Source: a virus. From it: a stretch of DNA of 64,000 nt. Positions 22,497 through 32,348 of the stretch are shown piece by piece (position 1 is the first letter of the stretch; each line of letters opens with the position of its first letter). A model generated the notes under the pieces. That model made no database searches and was not told the origin of the DNA. It saw only the letters and a list, made by a program, of their open reading frames with translations. Position numbers and translations under genes: made by a program. Location of the stretch: IMG/VR virus record IMGVR_UViG_3300010373_000042, positions 1 through 64,000 of that record; one strand, 5' to 3'.

Positions 22497-22838
22497 ACGC
22501 GCGCCAAGATGTCAGCTTCGGCAAAGAAACGCTGGGGCGTCTTACGAACCGCTGAGGAGGAAGAGGCGATACGCCAGTACAAATTCAGCCGCCTGCAGCG
22601 AAAAGGAAAGAAAATAACCGATCCAGATTTGCTGGAAATGCGTCGCTCAATCATTCGATCCGCTCTCGATAAGGTCAAAAGGCCTGTCAGATGCATTAGC
22701 GATGATCAAGCGTTCGAATCCGCCGCGGCCGCAGCCCGACACTATGGCGTTTCGACCGCAAGCATCGTGCTCTACTGCCAGAAGAAGGCAAACTCCAAGC
22801 GCGGTCTGATTTTTGAATACGAGGCGAGGGCCGCATGA
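22497..22838 (+). pseudogene. GIY-YIG homing endonuclease, 3' part
   Basis: Joined to 20483 the frame continues HSPSPE-TRAKMSASAKKRW, a NUMOD3-like DNA-binding motif, then a basic linker and a C-terminal helix-turn-helix (QAFESAAAAARHYGVSTASIVLYCQ). The rebuilt protein has 221 aa with nuclease and recognition domains in the usual order. An ORF starting at 22452 inside the IS end could still make this DNA-binding half alone. Confidence 0.85.
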
Positions 22839-23548
22839 GTATCTTCAATCCCGTTGTCCAGACTAGCGGCACATTCAACTTCTCACCTTCCGGAGGAGAC
22901 TTCATCCTGAATGCCTTTGACCGAATACAGATTCGGCCGACTGAGATTCAGCAGACTCAAATGCAGCGGGCGGTGATGGAATTGAATCTTGCTTTAGCAA
23001 GGTTTAACACGATGCCCGGACAGAACCAATTTACTATCCAGCAGGCGTCGATCCCGCTCGTGCAAGGCGTCGCCACCTATTCGCTGCCGGCCGAAACGCG
23101 GATGATCTTCTCGTGTTTCATCCGCTATTCGACGAATCCGGTGCTGGACCGCTATATGTTTCCGATCAGCCGCGACGAATTTGCGGCGATCTCGACCAAG
23201 ACGACGCAGGGTTTTCCGTCACAGTATTTTCTCGACCGGCAGATCGCGCCGACCATCACATTCTATCTGACGCCTGATGGCGCGTATCCCTATGATTTCT
23301 ATTACTACGCCGCGAACCAGATTCAGGATGCGAACGTAACCAACGGGCAAAGCCTGCAACTGCCGGTCCGCTTCTTCGACCCCATTACCGCCGACCTCTC
23401 GCACCGCCTCGCCCGCATCTACAAGCCCGAACTAGAGCAGATCAGGAGAATGGACCGCGACGAGGCGTGGGCCATCGCAGCGAGCGACGATACCGAATGG
23501 GTTCCGCTCTATGTGACTCCCTCATTGTCGGGGTACTGGCGCCGATGA
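22835..23548 (+). CDS. tail adaptor / head-completion protein, 237 aa
   Basis: MSIFNPVVQTSGTFNFSPSGGDFILNAFDRIQIRPTEI, then LNLALARFN, VATYSLPAETRMI and a long mixed domain with PTITFYLTPDGAYPYDFYYYA. This pattern matches phage head-tail adaptor proteins (P22 gp4-like group) that sit below the portal in short-tailed phages. It is followed by two further adaptor/structural genes. Confidence 0.7.
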   Translation: MSIFNPVVQTSGTFNFSPSGGDFILNAFDRIQIRPTEIQQTQMQRAVMELNLALARFNTMPGQNQFTIQQASIPLVQGVATYSLPAETRMIFSCFIRYSTNPVLDRYMFPISRDEFAAISTKTTQGFPSQYFLDRQIAPTITFYLTPDGAYPYDFYYYAANQIQDANVTNGQSLQLPVRFFDPITADLSHRLARIYKPELEQIRRMDRDEAWAIAASDDTEWVPLYVTPSLSGYWRR

Positions 23549-24354
23549 GACCGCATGGACGAGCCAGAATCAGCGCGCGCTCACCCGAAGCGCTAGGCGT
23601 ATGCCAGCGTTGCGGCTTCATGTACAATTTGGTCGACCTGCAATGGCAATGGGATTGGCAGCAAGGTCCGCGACTGTTCAACCTTCGCATTCAGGTGTGC
23701 AGGCCGTGCCTCGATGAGCCGCAGGAAAGCGGCCGCACCATCGTACTGCCGCCCGATCCGGTTCCAAAGCAGTACCCGCTACCGGAAAATTACGTCAACG
23801 CTGACAATCCGCTGTCAGCGCTCGGCTACAATCCGGCCAACAACTTTTTGCCACAGCCGCCGCAATCGCTTGGCGGCAATATCGGCAACATGACGTTGAA
23901 CGGCGGAATAGATGCGGCGTTCGACGGCACGGCCAACAAGCGGCGCGAGATGTGCGCAGCACTGGTGGTGTCCAATTCGAGCTACCAGAACACGGTCGGC
24001 AAGAACTGGAATGCCGATCCGTCCGGCACGTCGCTGACTCTTCCGTCGACGACGGCGCCCGAGACCCATGTCGTGTCTTCGTTCACGATCACCGCGCCGA
24101 ACGATGCGCCTTTCCTCAATGCGCCGATGCCCGCGACCGGTTTCTTTCTCAACGGCAGCAACAACGGCGCGACATGGACCACGTTGTTCTCCGGCACCAC
24201 GGCGGGCACCGTCGGCGAGAGCATCACCGCGAACACGACGTCCGGCGCTTTCTTCCAGTTTCACCAGATCGCGATTCAGGGTGACGGGGTATCGCAGGTC
24301 GCGATCGCGCAAGCCGTGTTCAACGTCTCCGACGCCGCAGCGAATGATATCTGA
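23545..24354 (+). CDS. virion protein with zinc knuckle and beta-rich domain, 269 aa
   Basis: The ATG at 23545 overlaps the adaptor stop. The N-terminus carries VCQRCGFMYN and VCRPCLDEP, a two-C-x2-C zinc site, then a proline-rich link and a C-terminal beta-sandwich (SSFTITAPNDAPFLNAPMPATGFFL to QAVFNVSDAAANDI) typical of carbohydrate-contacting virion domains. It fits a tail accessory protein. Confidence 0.65.
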   Translation: MRPHGRARISARSPEALGVCQRCGFMYNLVDLQWQWDWQQGPRLFNLRIQVCRPCLDEPQESGRTIVLPPDPVPKQYPLPENYVNADNPLSALGYNPANNFLPQPPQSLGGNIGNMTLNGGIDAAFDGTANKRREMCAALVVSNSSYQNTVGKNWNADPSGTSLTLPSTTAPETHVVSSFTITAPNDAPFLNAPMPATGFFLNGSNNGATWTTLFSGTTAGTVGESITANTTSGAFFQFHQIAIQGDGVSQVAIAQAVFNVSDAAANDI

Positions 24355-24356
24355 CC

Positions 24357-25091
24357 ATGAGCATCACCTATTCCAGCTTCGTTTCCGAAATCGCCACCAT
24401 CACCGCGATCACGTCGTCGGTATTGGTCAACGGCGACAACAATTTTCAGGGACCGATGCCGTTCATCATCGATCAGGCCGAGGGCATGCTTTACCGAGAC
24501 CTCGACCTGCCTGCGGTGCGCGTTACCGATACGTCGGTGACCTGTTCGTCGGGTGTGCGATCGATCGCATTGTCGACGACGCAGGGCACACTGCTGGTCG
24601 TGCAGACGATCAACCTGTTTTCGTCGGCCGGAACGACCTCGTCGAACGGAACGCGGGTACAACTGATTCCGGCCGCGCAAGCCGTGGTGGATGCGATCTA
24701 TCCGTCGGCCGCTTCATCTAACTGCGGATTGCCGGAAGTATTCGCCCGCATCACCGATACCGAGATCATCTTTGGACCGACGCCGGATCAGCCCTATGGC
24801 ACGGAGGTCGTCGCAACCATCCGGCCAAACCCACTATCCGCCAGTAATTCCTCGACGTGGCTGACGCAGAACCTGCCCGAATTGATGGTCGCCGCCGGAA
24901 TGGTGGCGGCTGCGGGCTACATGCGCGACTACGGCAGCCGGTCCGACGACCCGCAACTGGCGGTGAGTTGGAAGTCGCAATACGACGCGCTGCTGAAATC
25001 GGCCAACATCGACAGCCTGCGCATGAAATTCCAGAGCCAGCAGTGGACCAGCGAAATCCCTTCTCCGATCGCAACGCCGCCGAGGGCATGA
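24357..25091 (+). CDS. phage adaptor / tail protein, 244 aa
   Basis: MSITYSSFVSEIATITAIT, FIIDQAEGMLYRDLDLPAVRVTDT and LPELMVAAGMVAAAGYMRDYG follow the pattern of adaptor proteins in podovirus-like phages that join portal and nozzle. The N-terminal helices and central beta part are usual for it. It lies directly upstream of the nozzle gene. Confidence 0.7.
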   Translation: MSITYSSFVSEIATITAITSSVLVNGDNNFQGPMPFIIDQAEGMLYRDLDLPAVRVTDTSVTCSSGVRSIALSTTQGTLLVVQTINLFSSAGTTSSNGTRVQLIPAAQAVVDAIYPSAASSNCGLPEVFARITDTEIIFGPTPDQPYGTEVVATIRPNPLSASNSSTWLTQNLPELMVAAGMVAAAGYMRDYGSRSDDPQLAVSWKSQYDALLKSANIDSLRMKFQSQQWTSEIPSPIATPPRA

Positions 25092-25094
25092 GCC

Positions 25095-27134
25095 ATGACG
25101 TGGGGCGCGGTGCAGTTGATTCCAGGCGTCGATACGCAAAAGACCATGTCGGCGAACATGGCCGGCGTATCGCAGTCGCAACTGATCCGTTACAAGGAAA
25201 GCTTGATCCAGACCTATGGCGGGTGGGTCAACTATTTCGGGGCGACCATCAATTCCACCGTGCGCGATCTGCATCCGTGGCAGGACGCCAATGGTGTGCA
25301 GCATCTTGGTGTCGCGGCGACCGCCAGCCTCAACGTCATCACGGCTGGATCGCTACAGAACATCACGCCTCAAACCACCATCACCAATCCGGCCCCGAAT
25401 ATCTCGCTGTCGTCCGGATCGACGATTGCCACGATCATCGATGCGAATGCCAACGCCAGCCTGTTCAACACCATCTACCTGAACACTCCTGTTTCGGTCG
25501 GTGGGTTTATCCTGAATGGCGCGTATCAGATCACCTCGGTCGGCGGTTCGACGATCTACACCATTTCGCTGTCATCGGCCTCGTCGGTCACGGTGACTGC
25601 GAGCAACAATTTCCTGCCGGTATTCTCGACCAGTAGCGGATCGGCGACAATCACGGTCGTGCTTCCCAGCAACGGCTATCAGGCGATACCGGGCCTTTTC
25701 CAGCAATTCATTGCGCCGACAACAGTTGGCTCAAGCCTGCCGCTGATCGTGCAGGGTAAGTACCAGATTGCATCCGTGATCGATTCCACCAGTTTCACCA
25801 TCAATGCGGTGACGCAGGCTTCGACCACCGCCAGCGCCACCATGAACAGCAGCCTGCTGCAGATCGTGTACTACGTCACGCTGGGACCGACGACCGTTGG
25901 ATCTGGATTTGGTGCAGGCGGCTTTGGATCTGGCGGGTTCGGAACCGGAACGGCCTCGGCTGGCGTTCCCGGTACGCCGATCACCACAAGCGACTGGACC
26001 ACGGATAACTGGGGTGAGATTTACGTCTCGTGTCCGAAAAACGGGCCGATCTATATTTGGTCGCCCGATTTCGGATTTCAGAACGCTCAGGTTATCCCGA
26101 CCGCGCCATTTTTCAACATTGCCATCTTTATCTCGATGCCGCAGCAGATTCTGGTGGCGCTCGGCAGCGTGCAATCGACCGGCGTGCAGAACAGCTTGCT
26201 GGTGCGCTGGTCCAATGCGGCGGACTACACCAACTGGGCGGTGACCAACCAGACCGTGGCGGGCTCATTCCAGATTCCGTCCGGATCGACGCTGGTCGGC
26301 GGCATCCAGTGTCCCCAGTTTGCCCTTGTTTCGACTGATATCGATGCCTGGGCCATGACCTATGTCGGTGGCACCGTCACCTTCAACTTCACCAAGATCG
26401 GCGTCGGCTGCGGCTGGATTTCGTCGCATGCCTGCGGCGTGCTTGGCGGCGCGCCGTTCTGGATGAGCGCCAGCAACTTTTTCACGCTCGGCGCCAACGG
26501 GGTGGTGCCGTTGCCTTGCACCGTGTGGGATCAGGTTTTTCAGAACCTGTCGACCGCGAACCAGAGCAAGGTGCGTTGCGGCGTCAATTCGGCCTTCAAC
26601 GAGATCGCGTGGTTTTACCCGTCGGCCAATTCGACCGGTGAAAACGACAGCTATGTGAAAGTCCATATCGAGGGCAACGAATACGAGTGGGACTACGGCT
26701 CGCTGACCCGAACCGCATGGACCGATGTTTCGATCCTCGGCATGCCGCTCGGCGTCGACACGTCAGGGCAAATCTACCAGCACGAGACCGGAACGGCGAT
26801 TACCGGCACCGGCCTACCAAGCTTCCAGACGGGATATTGGACCATCGGCGAAGGCCAGGACATCCCGATCATCGATTTCATCATCCCGGATTTCATCTAT
26901 GGCATCCGATCCGGCTCGCCGAATGCCTCGATCACCATCACGTTCTTTGGCGCCAACTACCCCGGCGACACGCCGACGGTCTACGGACCCTACACGATCA
27001 CGCAAGCGACCGAGTTCATCAACTGCCGCATCCGCAACCGGCTGCTGTCCGCCTTGATCCAGAGCAACGCATCGAGCGAGTTCTGGCGCATTGGCCGCAT
27101 CCGTTTTCGTTTTGCGCAATCGGGGAAGAGATAA
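25095..27134 (+). CDS. tail nozzle / DNA stabilisation protein, P22 gp10-like
   Basis: The 679-aa protein has the opening WGAVQLIPGVDTQKTMSAN and later LLVRWSNAADYTNWAV, FTLGANGVVPLPCTVWDQVFQNL and NEYEWDYGSLTRTAWTD. Such proteins form the beta-propeller nozzle that plugs packaged DNA in P22-like tails. A 200-residue low-complexity serine/threonine insertion (about residues 85-280) is unusual and may be a host-binding decoration. Confidence 0.78.
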   Translation: MTWGAVQLIPGVDTQKTMSANMAGVSQSQLIRYKESLIQTYGGWVNYFGATINSTVRDLHPWQDANGVQHLGVAATASLNVITAGSLQNITPQTTITNPAPNISLSSGSTIATIIDANANASLFNTIYLNTPVSVGGFILNGAYQITSVGGSTIYTISLSSASSVTVTASNNFLPVFSTSSGSATITVVLPSNGYQAIPGLFQQFIAPTTVGSSLPLIVQGKYQIASVIDSTSFTINAVTQASTTASATMNSSLLQIVYYVTLGPTTVGSGFGAGGFGSGGFGTGTASAGVPGTPITTSDWTTDNWGEIYVSCPKNGPIYIWSPDFGFQNAQVIPTAPFFNIAIFISMPQQILVALGSVQSTGVQNSLLVRWSNAADYTNWAVTNQTVAGSFQIPSGSTLVGGIQCPQFALVSTDIDAWAMTYVGGTVTFNFTKIGVGCGWISSHACGVLGGAPFWMSASNFFTLGANGVVPLPCTVWDQVFQNLSTANQSKVRCGVNSAFNEIAWFYPSANSTGENDSYVKVHIEGNEYEWDYGSLTRTAWTDVSILGMPLGVDTSGQIYQHETGTAITGTGLPSFQTGYWTIGEGQDIPIIDFIIPDFIYGIRSGSPNASITITFFGANYPGDTPTVYGPYTITQATEFINCRIRNRLLSALIQSNASSEFWRIGRIRFRFAQSGKR

Positions 27135-27136
27135 AC

Positions 27137-27364
27137 ATGGCCTCCGGAATCGGCGACCTCCTGCAGTCGATCAACAACGGCGTCACAGCCCTCAATAACC
27201 TGAGGACCACGATCAGCACGATCTTTCCACAGGTGACGGGAAGTTCGACGAAGGCTCCTTCGACCACAGGGACCATCACGTTCACGTCGTCCGAGGCGCT
27301 GATGTTCCAGCTCGTCACTACCAGCTCCGGCTTTACCGGAAAAATTCCGATCTATCCGCAATAG
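27137..27364 (+). CDS. small virion protein, 75 aa
   Basis: It starts at the ATG at 27137, right after the nozzle stop. MASGIGDLLQSINNGVTALNNLRTTISTIFPQ is an amphipathic helix, followed by a serine/threonine beta part. Function unknown; position between nozzle and fibre suggests a tail component. Confidence 0.65.
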   Translation: MASGIGDLLQSINNGVTALNNLRTTISTIFPQVTGSSTKAPSTTGTITFTSSEALMFQLVTTSSGFTGKIPIYPQ

Positions 27365-27371
27365 GTGCATC

Positions 27372-28286
27372 ATGGCCTCTACCTTCACGCCGAACATTCA
27401 ACTCAACGAGCCAGCCCGCGGCGACGATGTCGGCACATGGGACACGCCAGTTAACAGCAATTCGACGCTACTTGATCTGGTGGTCGGCGGCATCGCGACC
27501 GTGTCCCTCAACAACTCGCCAGTCGTGCTAAACGCTGCGCAGTTTCAGGCCAGACAGATCACATTCAACTCGACCCTGACCGGCAGCGTGGCAATCACGT
27601 TCCCGACTTCGTTCACCAAGAGTTACACCATTCGCCACCTATGCACAGGCTCCAGTGCATTCGTCATCACGCTGGAGACCACGGCGGCCGGCGGGCAAGT
27701 GATATGTTGCCCGCCCGGCGAGGCGGTCGACGTGGTCAACGATGGCACAAACCTCTACTTCAGCAATTTGGGACGTATCGGTGGTTATTGGGACTACGCC
27801 GGCTCATCCGTCCCGGCTTGGGTGTCGGGTTGTACGGTCGCGCCATACCTCAATTGCGACGGCACCACGTTTTCCTCGGCGACGTATCCCGTGCTGGCCG
27901 CGATCTTCGGCGGTACAACGCTGCCTGACTCGCGCGGTCGATCTCGGTTCGCGCTGAATCAGGGCCAGAGCCGCATCACCTCGACGGCGGCGGGAGGATC
28001 TGGTGTCGACGGTACGACGCTGTTTGCCGCGGGCGGCGACCAGTTGGCGCAGGCGCACAGTCATACCATCACCGATCCCGGACATCTTCATACATCAGAT
28101 TTTCAAGCCTTGAATCTGTTTGATGCCGGTTCAGGCGGAAATACTGGAACGGGGGGATCAAAATTTGAGATTGTTAATACACTCCCTGCCGTGACCGGCA
28201 TCACCGTGAATAGCGCGCTATCCGGTGCTGGTCAGAACATGCCGCCGGCGTATGTCGGTGGGTTAACCCTAGTCCGGGCCGGGTGA
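27372..28286 (+). CDS. tail fibre with phage tail-collar domain
   Basis: The N-terminus MASTFTPNIQLNEPARGDDVGTWD is a common fibre anchor. The C-terminal 160 residues form a tail-collar domain: AAIFGGTTLPDSRGRSRFALNQG, then GDQLAQAHSHTI with metal-coordinating histidines, DPGHLH, and NMPPAYVGGLTLVRAG. It probably binds the host surface. Confidence 0.85.
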   Translation: MASTFTPNIQLNEPARGDDVGTWDTPVNSNSTLLDLVVGGIATVSLNNSPVVLNAAQFQARQITFNSTLTGSVAITFPTSFTKSYTIRHLCTGSSAFVITLETTAAGGQVICCPPGEAVDVVNDGTNLYFSNLGRIGGYWDYAGSSVPAWVSGCTVAPYLNCDGTTFSSATYPVLAAIFGGTTLPDSRGRSRFALNQGQSRITSTAAGGSGVDGTTLFAAGGDQLAQAHSHTITDPGHLHTSDFQALNLFDAGSGGNTGTGGSKFEIVNTLPAVTGITVNSALSGAGQNMPPAYVGGLTLVRAG

Positions 28287-28321
28287 TTGCCGGAACGAAG
28301 AAATGGGGATAAGTTCAATCC

Positions 28322-28981
28322 ATGCCGCTGATCAAATCAGGTAGCCGCGCTGCGGTCTCGGAGAATATTCGGGAAATGGTCCGGGCCGGCCATCCGCAGG
28401 ATCAGGCTGTGGCAGCGGCGATGCGCAATGCCCGCAAATACGGGTCGCACATGGCCGCGGGCGGCTTCACTCCGCCATTCGAGGAGCGAACCGCCGCGCG
28501 CAACCTGATGCATCAGGGTTTCCTGCATTCGGCCGTGCCGGGCCGCACGGACAAGCTGCCGATCTCGGTGCAGGGCGGCAGTTACATCCTACCGGCCGAC
28601 CATGTCGCTGCGTTGGGACAGGGCAACAGCATTGCTGGTGCGAATATCGTCAACAAGATTTTTCGGATGGGGCCGTATGGCGCGAACGCATCGCCATCGC
28701 TTCATGCGGCCAAGGCCACGATGCCGCATCTCAATCTGCGCGCTCCGACACCGGCCCAGCCGAAGGCTCCAAAATTTGCAACCGGTGGAGAGGATGCCGG
28801 ACAGGGCAGGCCGACCGACATTATCGCTGCCGGCGGCGAAATCGTCATTCCGCCGGACCGGATCGTCGAGCGTTTTGGCGACATCGAACACGGTCACAAG
28901 GCGCTCGACAAGTGGGTAGTCGACACCCGCAAGAAGCACATCAAGACGTTGCGCGGCTTGAAGCCGCCAAAGAAAAATTAG
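28322..28981 (+). CDS. hypothetical virion/assembly protein, 219 aa
   Basis: The N-terminus [34 protein letters not shown] is a motif I know from many phage structural clusters without assigned function. The rest is glycine/lysine-rich with [15 protein letters not shown] and [16 protein letters not shown], two similar beta-hairpin units. It precedes the GNAT gene, a common order in short-tailed phages. Confidence 0.7.
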   Translation: MPLIKSGSRAAVSENIREMVRAGHPQDQAVAAAMRNARKYGSHMAAGGFTPPFEERTAARNLMHQGFLHSAVPGRTDKLPISVQGGSYILPADHVAALGQGNSIAGANIVNKIFRMGPYGANASPSLHAAKATMPHLNLRAPTPAQPKAPKFATGGEDAGQGRPTDIIAAGGEIVIPPDRIVERFGDIEHGHKALDKWVVDTRKKHIKTLRGLKPPKKN

Positions 28982-28990
28982 GAACAGCAG

Positions 28991-29503
28991 ATGCCGTGCC
29001 CCTCGATCGTGCGCGTTGCTAAGCCGGGAGACCATACCGAAATCTGGCGCCTATTTCTCCAGGGCCACCGGGAAAACGGCCAGTTCAACCTCGCGCCGGA
29101 AAAGGTCGAGTTTTTTCTATCGCGCGCTCTGTTTCCCCAGTCGATACCCGAATGGGACACCGGGCCGCGCGGCGCGATCGGCGTGATTGGCGATGTCGGA
29201 AGGCTTGAGGCCTTGGTGTTCGTGACGATCGGCTCCTATTGGTACTCGCACGACCGGCACCTCGAGGAATTTCTGGTGTTCGTCGATCCGGAGTGCCGCC
29301 GCTCCGGCCATGCCCGCGCTCTGGTCGACTGGATGAAACTGCAGAGCGACCGCACCGGCCTGCCGCTGGTCACCGGCATCATCAGCAATACCCGGACGGA
29401 GGCCAAGGTGGCGCTCTATAGCCGCATGCTGCCGAAGGTCGGCGCCTTCTTCCTCTACGGCGGCAAGGGCAGCGTTCACTCATCCAGCGCCGCTTACGCA
29501 TAG
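28991..29503 (+). CDS. GNAT-family acetyltransferase
   Basis: The 170-aa protein shows a GNAT fold: RVAKPGDHTEIWRLF, EEFLVFVDPECRRSGHARALVDWM (acetyl-CoA loop, here RRSGHA for the usual R-x2-G-x-G/A) and TEAKVALYSRMLPKVGAFFLYGG. GNATs are common between structural genes of short-tailed phages; the substrate is unknown. Confidence 0.82.
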   Translation: MPCPSIVRVAKPGDHTEIWRLFLQGHRENGQFNLAPEKVEFFLSRALFPQSIPEWDTGPRGAIGVIGDVGRLEALVFVTIGSYWYSHDRHLEEFLVFVDPECRRSGHARALVDWMKLQSDRTGLPLVTGIISNTRTEAKVALYSRMLPKVGAFFLYGGKGSVHSSSAAYA

Positions 29504-29512
29504 GCCGGAACG

Positions 29513-32347
29513 ATGGGCAGCAAGGGCAGCAACACCACCACAACCACCCAGAATCAAACCTATGCCCCGACAGGGCAGGCGGCGATTCAGGCTGCGCTGA
29601 CCCAAGGCCAGAATGCGGCCCAGCTTCCCTTCAACATCCCACAGGCCCCGGTCGCCGGCTTCTCGCCCGACCAACTTACCGCGTTCCAGACCGTCAACAA
29701 CGCGCAGGGCGTCGCAAATCCTTATTTCCAGCAGGCCGCGCAGGACTTCACGCCGGCGGGCACGCAAGCGTTTCTCAATCCCTACGCCTCGAACGTGATG
29801 GCGGGGCTTCAGAACACATTCGGCGAGCAGCAGGCCCAGACCACCGGACAATTGACGCAGGCCGCCGGCGGCGTCGGCGCGGACCGCATCGCGGTCGGGC
29901 AATCGGACCTTGCGAATCAGCAGGCCCTCGCCGCGGGGCAGACACTGTCGGGCCTCTATACCGGCGCGGCGCAGCAGGCGCAGGCGGCCGGCTACGGTTC
30001 TGCCGCGACGGGCTCCGGCCTCGAAAATTCCATGCTCACGGGCGCGCAGGCGCAGCTCGGCACCGGTGGCCTGCAGCAGCAATTGAGCCAGGCCCAACTC
30101 AATTCGCCATACCAGCTCGCGTTGGCGCAGGCGGCTTTCCCTTACCAGCAGGCGCAGTTCAATGCCGGCATCACCGGCGCGCTGGCCCCTGCGCTCGGCG
30201 GCACCACCTACGGCACCGGCACCACGACGACGCCGCAGCCGAGCCTGCTGTCGCAAATTCTCGGTCTAGGCACTGCTGCCGTAGGTGTGGCCGGACAGTC
30301 CGGAAGTTTCAGCCCGACGTCGGCCACCAATCCCAAGGGATCCAGCCCGAGTTACGGCGGCGGCAACATCTTCTCCGGCGACGCTTATGGCGGCAGCGCT
30401 TCGAATCCGTTGGCCGGCCTATCGGCGGCCGATTACGGCGCGCGCGGAGGATCGTTCGGCAGCCCCTATGCCCGTGGGGGGAAAGCGTTTGCCAGCGGCG
30501 GCACGCCGGCGGCGACCACGGTCTACGGCCTTCCGAGCGGCTTCAACGACAATCCGATCAACGTCGACGCCGATGCGATCATCCCGCAAAGCCAGTTGCC
30601 GCAGGCGCAGACGCATCAGCCATCGCTGAACCTCAATGCCCCGGCGCCGGCCAGCAATAACGGCGCGGCGCAGGCGGTCGGCGATGCGGTCAAGATCGCT
30701 ACCATGTTCATGAAGAAGGGCGGAAAGGTCAAAAATCCCTACGCCTTTGCCGACGGCGGCACGCCAGACGATACCGTGTGGAATCCCGATGAGCCTTTCC
30801 GCATGCCGGACCCGGCGGCTGTCGATCAGTGGCGTCGTGATGCCGACACGGCGATGGCGTTTGCGCCTACCGGTTCGGGGGCATCGTCCCCGCAGCCCGC
30901 GCCTGTCGCCAGTGCTGCACCCGCGGCTTCTGCACTCCCGGTGGCACCCGCGCCGACCAACGCTTACGCACCCGCACCTTCGGCCGGGGCTTCTACCAGC
31001 GATCCGGATGATACCGAAAGCTTTGGCAAGAGTCCGTGGCTGGCGCTGACCGCAGCCGGCCTAGGCATTGCGGGCGGCACGTCGCCGTTCGCGCTGACCA
31101 ACATCGCGCAGGGCGCAATGGCCGGCGTGAAGACCCTCGAGCAGCAGCGCGAGGCAGGCCAGAAGGACAAGACGGTGGAACAGGCGGCGCAGCGGCTGGC
31201 GCAGGAAGCCAAATTCCACCAGGACCAGTACACCAAGATGACGCCGTACCAGCAGGGCGAGCTCGACGCCCGCGCTCGCGCGGAAGGGCTGGCTGAACAG
31301 AAGCCGGTCACGCTCGGGCAGGACGCATTGGGGCACCCGATTCTCGGCATCAAGGACCCCGACAAGCCGGGTCATTACCTCGACCCGATCACCCATCAGC
31401 CGGTGCAGTCCGGCGAGATATCGCCTGCGCCGCAGTACAATGTTCCGGGCGCGCCGAACACTCCGCCGGTCGCGCCGGGATCGGCTGATGATGCCGCGAT
31501 ACCGCCCAATGCCAGGTTTGCCCAACTCAAGCCCGGCATCGACACGCCCGAAGGCACCCATCCCGAGGTGCTGGCGGCGCTACCGCCATCGCTTGCCGCA
31601 ACCGTCCGGGCAATTGACGAGGGGCGTCAAAGCCTCGGTTCGGTCGGCTACAAGGACCGCACCGCGATCGCAAAATTGGTCAATCAGTACGACGATAATT
31701 TCGACCAGACCACGTATGCGCTCCGAAACCGGACCAATTCGGATCTGTCCTCGAATGGCAATGCCGGCAAGATGATCCTTGCCGTCAACCAGTTGCTGCC
31801 GCATTTGAAGACCGCGAGCGACAAGGCCGCCGAGCTCGACAACAGCAGCTATCCGGCTGCGAACTCGGTTGCCAACTGGTGGGCCACGGCGACCGGAGAT
31901 CCAAGGGTCAAGACGTTCGAGGAAGTGCGCGAGGTGGCGGCAATGGACGCAGCGCGACTACTGCGCGGCTCGGGCGCGATGGCGGAAAAGGATATCGAGT
32001 TCTGGCGTAATAATCTGTCCTCGGCCGGATCGCCGAGGCAGCTTCAGTCGCAACTCAATCTACTGGCCGATGACCTGATGGGGGCCCGGATCGGTTCGAT
32101 CAAGCAGTCCTACGAGATGAACATGCGCAAGAAGGCGCCGGATTTCGTCTCGCCCGAAGCCAAGGAAGCACTGAATGCGATCAAGGGGCGGTTGCCGGGT
32201 CAGAACGCCGCTCCGGCCGCCACTCCGGCCGCGTCGCCCGCAGGCGACCCCTTGGCGCAGGCCCGCGCGGCAATTGCCGCCGGCGCGCCGCGCGCTGCGG
32301 TGATCGAACGGTTGCAGAAGAACGGCATCGACCCGGCAGGGCTGTGA
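29513..32347 (+). CDS. large ejection / internal virion protein, 944 aa
   Basis: The N-terminal 250 residues are glutamine/alanine-rich (AIQAALTQGQNAAQLPFN, GEQQAQTTGQLTQAAGG), followed by proline-rich disorder with lysine-rich GGKVKNPYAFADGG, a hydrophobic segment (WLALTAAGLGIAGG), then a helical C-terminal half (NADLSS-type and FEEVREVAAMDAARLLRGSGAMAEKDI). Composition and position match proteins ejected with DNA in podoviruses. No lytic transglycosylase motif was recognised. Confidence 0.7.
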   Translation: MGSKGSNTTTTTQNQTYAPTGQAAIQAALTQGQNAAQLPFNIPQAPVAGFSPDQLTAFQTVNNAQGVANPYFQQAAQDFTPAGTQAFLNPYASNVMAGLQNTFGEQQAQTTGQLTQAAGGVGADRIAVGQSDLANQQALAAGQTLSGLYTGAAQQAQAAGYGSAATGSGLENSMLTGAQAQLGTGGLQQQLSQAQLNSPYQLALAQAAFPYQQAQFNAGITGALAPALGGTTYGTGTTTTPQPSLLSQILGLGTAAVGVAGQSGSFSPTSATNPKGSSPSYGGGNIFSGDAYGGSASNPLAGLSAADYGARGGSFGSPYARGGKAFASGGTPAATTVYGLPSGFNDNPINVDADAIIPQSQLPQAQTHQPSLNLNAPAPASNNGAAQAVGDAVKIATMFMKKGGKVKNPYAFADGGTPDDTVWNPDEPFRMPDPAAVDQWRRDADTAMAFAPTGSGASSPQPAPVASAAPAASALPVAPAPTNAYAPAPSAGASTSDPDDTESFGKSPWLALTAAGLGIAGGTSPFALTNIAQGAMAGVKTLEQQREAGQKDKTVEQAAQRLAQEAKFHQDQYTKMTPYQQGELDARARAEGLAEQKPVTLGQDALGHPILGIKDPDKPGHYLDPITHQPVQSGEISPAPQYNVPGAPNTPPVAPGSADDAAIPPNARFAQLKPGIDTPEGTHPEVLAALPPSLAATVRAIDEGRQSLGSVGYKDRTAIAKLVNQYDDNFDQTTYALRNRTNSDLSSNGNAGKMILAVNQLLPHLKTASDKAAELDNSSYPAANSVANWWATATGDPRVKTFEEVREVAAMDAARLLRGSGAMAEKDIEFWRNNLSSAGSPRQLQSQLNLLADDLMGARIGSIKQSYEMNMRKKAPDFVSPEAKEALNAIKGRLPGQNAAPAATPAASPAGDPLAQARAAIAAGAPRAAVIERLQKNGIDPAGL

Positions 32348-32348
32348 G

